Shown here in pieces: positions 6,434 through 6,927 of a DNA stretch of 6,927 nucleotides (the first letter of the stretch is position 1; each line of letters opens with the position of its first letter). The stretch spans positions 5,755 to 12,681 of the forward strand of contig PAUJ01000039.1 in NCBI GenBank assembly GCA_002713705.1, in the 5' to 3' direction. Both the position numbers and the translations under genes were made by a program. Source of the DNA: Flavobacteriaceae bacterium (GTDB taxonomy: Bacteria > Bacteroidota > Bacteroidia > Flavobacteriales > Flavobacteriaceae). The notes under the pieces were generated by a model. The model saw only the letters and a list, made by a program, of their open reading frames with translations. It ran no database searches and had not been told where the DNA came from.

Positions 6434-6546
6434 ATGAAAGCGATAGCCATAAATACATACATTCTCATGATGTTCTTGTCCTACGTGTTACCTAGGGCAG
6501 GAACATTTTCAATGGAAGAAAAAGTTAATATGATTGAATTTTTAAG
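6434..6546. other. Convergent intergenic spacer
   Basis: A 113-bp gap between the stop of the membrane-protein gene (6433) and the stop of the minus-strand ELIP-like gene (6547). It contains the hairpin described separately and AT-rich flanks. A plus-strand frame starts at 6434, but it runs on into antisense of the ELIP-like gene and is not credited as a gene. Confidence 0.65.
6469..6507 (+). terminator. Strong hairpin, candidate transcript 3'-end signal
   Basis: Arms 6469-6483 and 6493-6507 pair over all 15 positions in plus-strand RNA (12 Watson-Crick and 3 G-U pairs) around a 9-base loop at 6484-6492, followed by a short T run. In minus-strand RNA the three G-U sites become A-C mismatches, so the fold is stronger in the transcript of the plus-strand membrane-protein gene, whose stop is 36 bp upstream. 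Hairpins that set transcript ends between genes are well known in mimiviruses; use here is inferred from position. Confidence 0.6.
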
Positions 6547-6927
6547 TTACATGGCGCTCAATCCTAATAGAGTAGTGAATCCGAGCATAGCCAACCTACC
6601 ATTCTTGAGCTCAGCCTCAGGTGTGAATGCTCCGATTTTATCGATGGTGAAATCTTCGGCGGTAAACACCGATGCGAGTGCCAATGTGACGACTACACCA
6701 CTCGCAGCCACCGCGTATACTGGATCTTCAACCTGTTGAATGATATTCTCACCAGTCATCACCCAGTTCATAGAACCCCAAAGGAAACCCTGCATAGCAG
6801 CACGACCATTGAGAACCTCAGCGAAGCGATATTCTGGGACTGGTTCAGGCTTCTCCTCGTACTCGATTACAATATCTTGAACGGGCTGTTCCTCAACGGG
6901 GGAAGAGCGTGTAATTGGTGAGACACA
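6547..6927 (-). CDS. ELIP/LHC-like chlorophyll-binding protein (5' part cut by window edge)
   Basis: A light-harvesting-like protein of the early light-induced (ELIP) or high-light-induced type, expected to sit in thylakoid membranes, bind chlorophyll/carotenoid and give photoprotection rather than harvest light. The visible 126 residues open with a Pro/acidic linker. The first LHC-motif helix follows (EVLNGRAAMQGF, Glu37, Asn40, Arg42), then a middle helix at about 69-88, and a second LHC-motif helix (ELKNGRLAMLGF, Glu106, Asn109, Arg111). The Glu and Asn/Arg of each motif are the chlorophyll ligands and inter-helix salt bridges of the family. The protein ends soon after, with little tail beyond helix 3. 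The N-terminus, including any plastid transit peptide, lies beyond 6927. The Met at 6795 cannot be the start because it falls inside the first helix motif. It is transcribed convergently with the membrane-protein gene. Confidence 0.88.
   Translation of the reverse strand, partial: CVSPITRSSPVEEQPVQDIVIEYEEKPEPVPEYRFAEVLNGRAAMQGFLWGSMNWVMTGENIIQQVEDPVYAVAASGVVVTLALASVFTAEDFTIDKIGAFTPEAELKNGRLAMLGFTTLLGLSAM

Noticed and set aside
6434..6739. 101-residue plus-strand frame starting right after the membrane-protein stop, with a signal-peptide-like N-terminus
   Set aside because: Its last 193 bp are antisense to the well-supported ELIP-like gene and its first part covers the hairpin spacer; the low-complexity Ser/Thr/Ala tail is what antisense of that gene yields.
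6547..6795. 82-residue protein starting at the Met at 6795
   Set aside because: The frame continues open to the window edge and the Met lies inside the first LHC helix motif, so the gene must start upstream.

Overview
The window looks like part of the genome of a large DNA virus of algae. A prasinovirus or chlorovirus-like phycodnavirus is the best guess. The reasons are dense intron-free genes on both strands, spacers of 0-32 bp, several overlapping gene ends, fairly low GC, bacterial-looking sugar enzymes beside one with a plant/algal signature, and a plastid-type light-harvesting-like gene. A low-GC or virus-derived segment of a green picoalgal genome cannot be excluded. No virus hallmark gene (capsid, polymerase, packaging ATPase) lies in the window, so the assignment rests on style and content.

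Layout. From 3166 down to the left edge, four genes run on the minus strand in the order of transcription: an NAD-dependent sugar epimerase/reductase, a dehydroquinate-synthase-family sugar-phosphate cyclase, a small FGGY (sedoheptulokinase-like) kinase, and a classical short-chain dehydrogenase cut by the left edge. A 32-bp divergent spacer with a mirrored motif (3167-3198) separates them from a plus-strand run: a HAD phosphatase, a PLP-fold 3-dehydratase-like enzyme with His in place of the Schiff-base Lys, a nucleotide-sugar 4,6-dehydratase, and a four-helix membrane protein with an Ala/Gly repeat N-terminus. A 113-bp convergent spacer with a strong hairpin (6434-6546) follows. The last gene, on the minus strand and open at the right edge, is an ELIP/LHC-like thylakoid protein.

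How the genes may work together (inference). Seven consecutive genes look like one carbohydrate programme. The 4,6-dehydratase and the His-type dehydratase could act in sequence to make a 4-keto-3,6-dideoxyhexose nucleotide. The kinase, cyclase, two oxidoreductases and phosphatase match the enzyme classes used for C7 cyclitols made from sedoheptulose 7-phosphate. The product could be an unusual sugar or cyclitol on virion glycans. The right end carries a different theme: a probable virion or host-membrane protein, and a photoprotection protein that would act in the host plastid.
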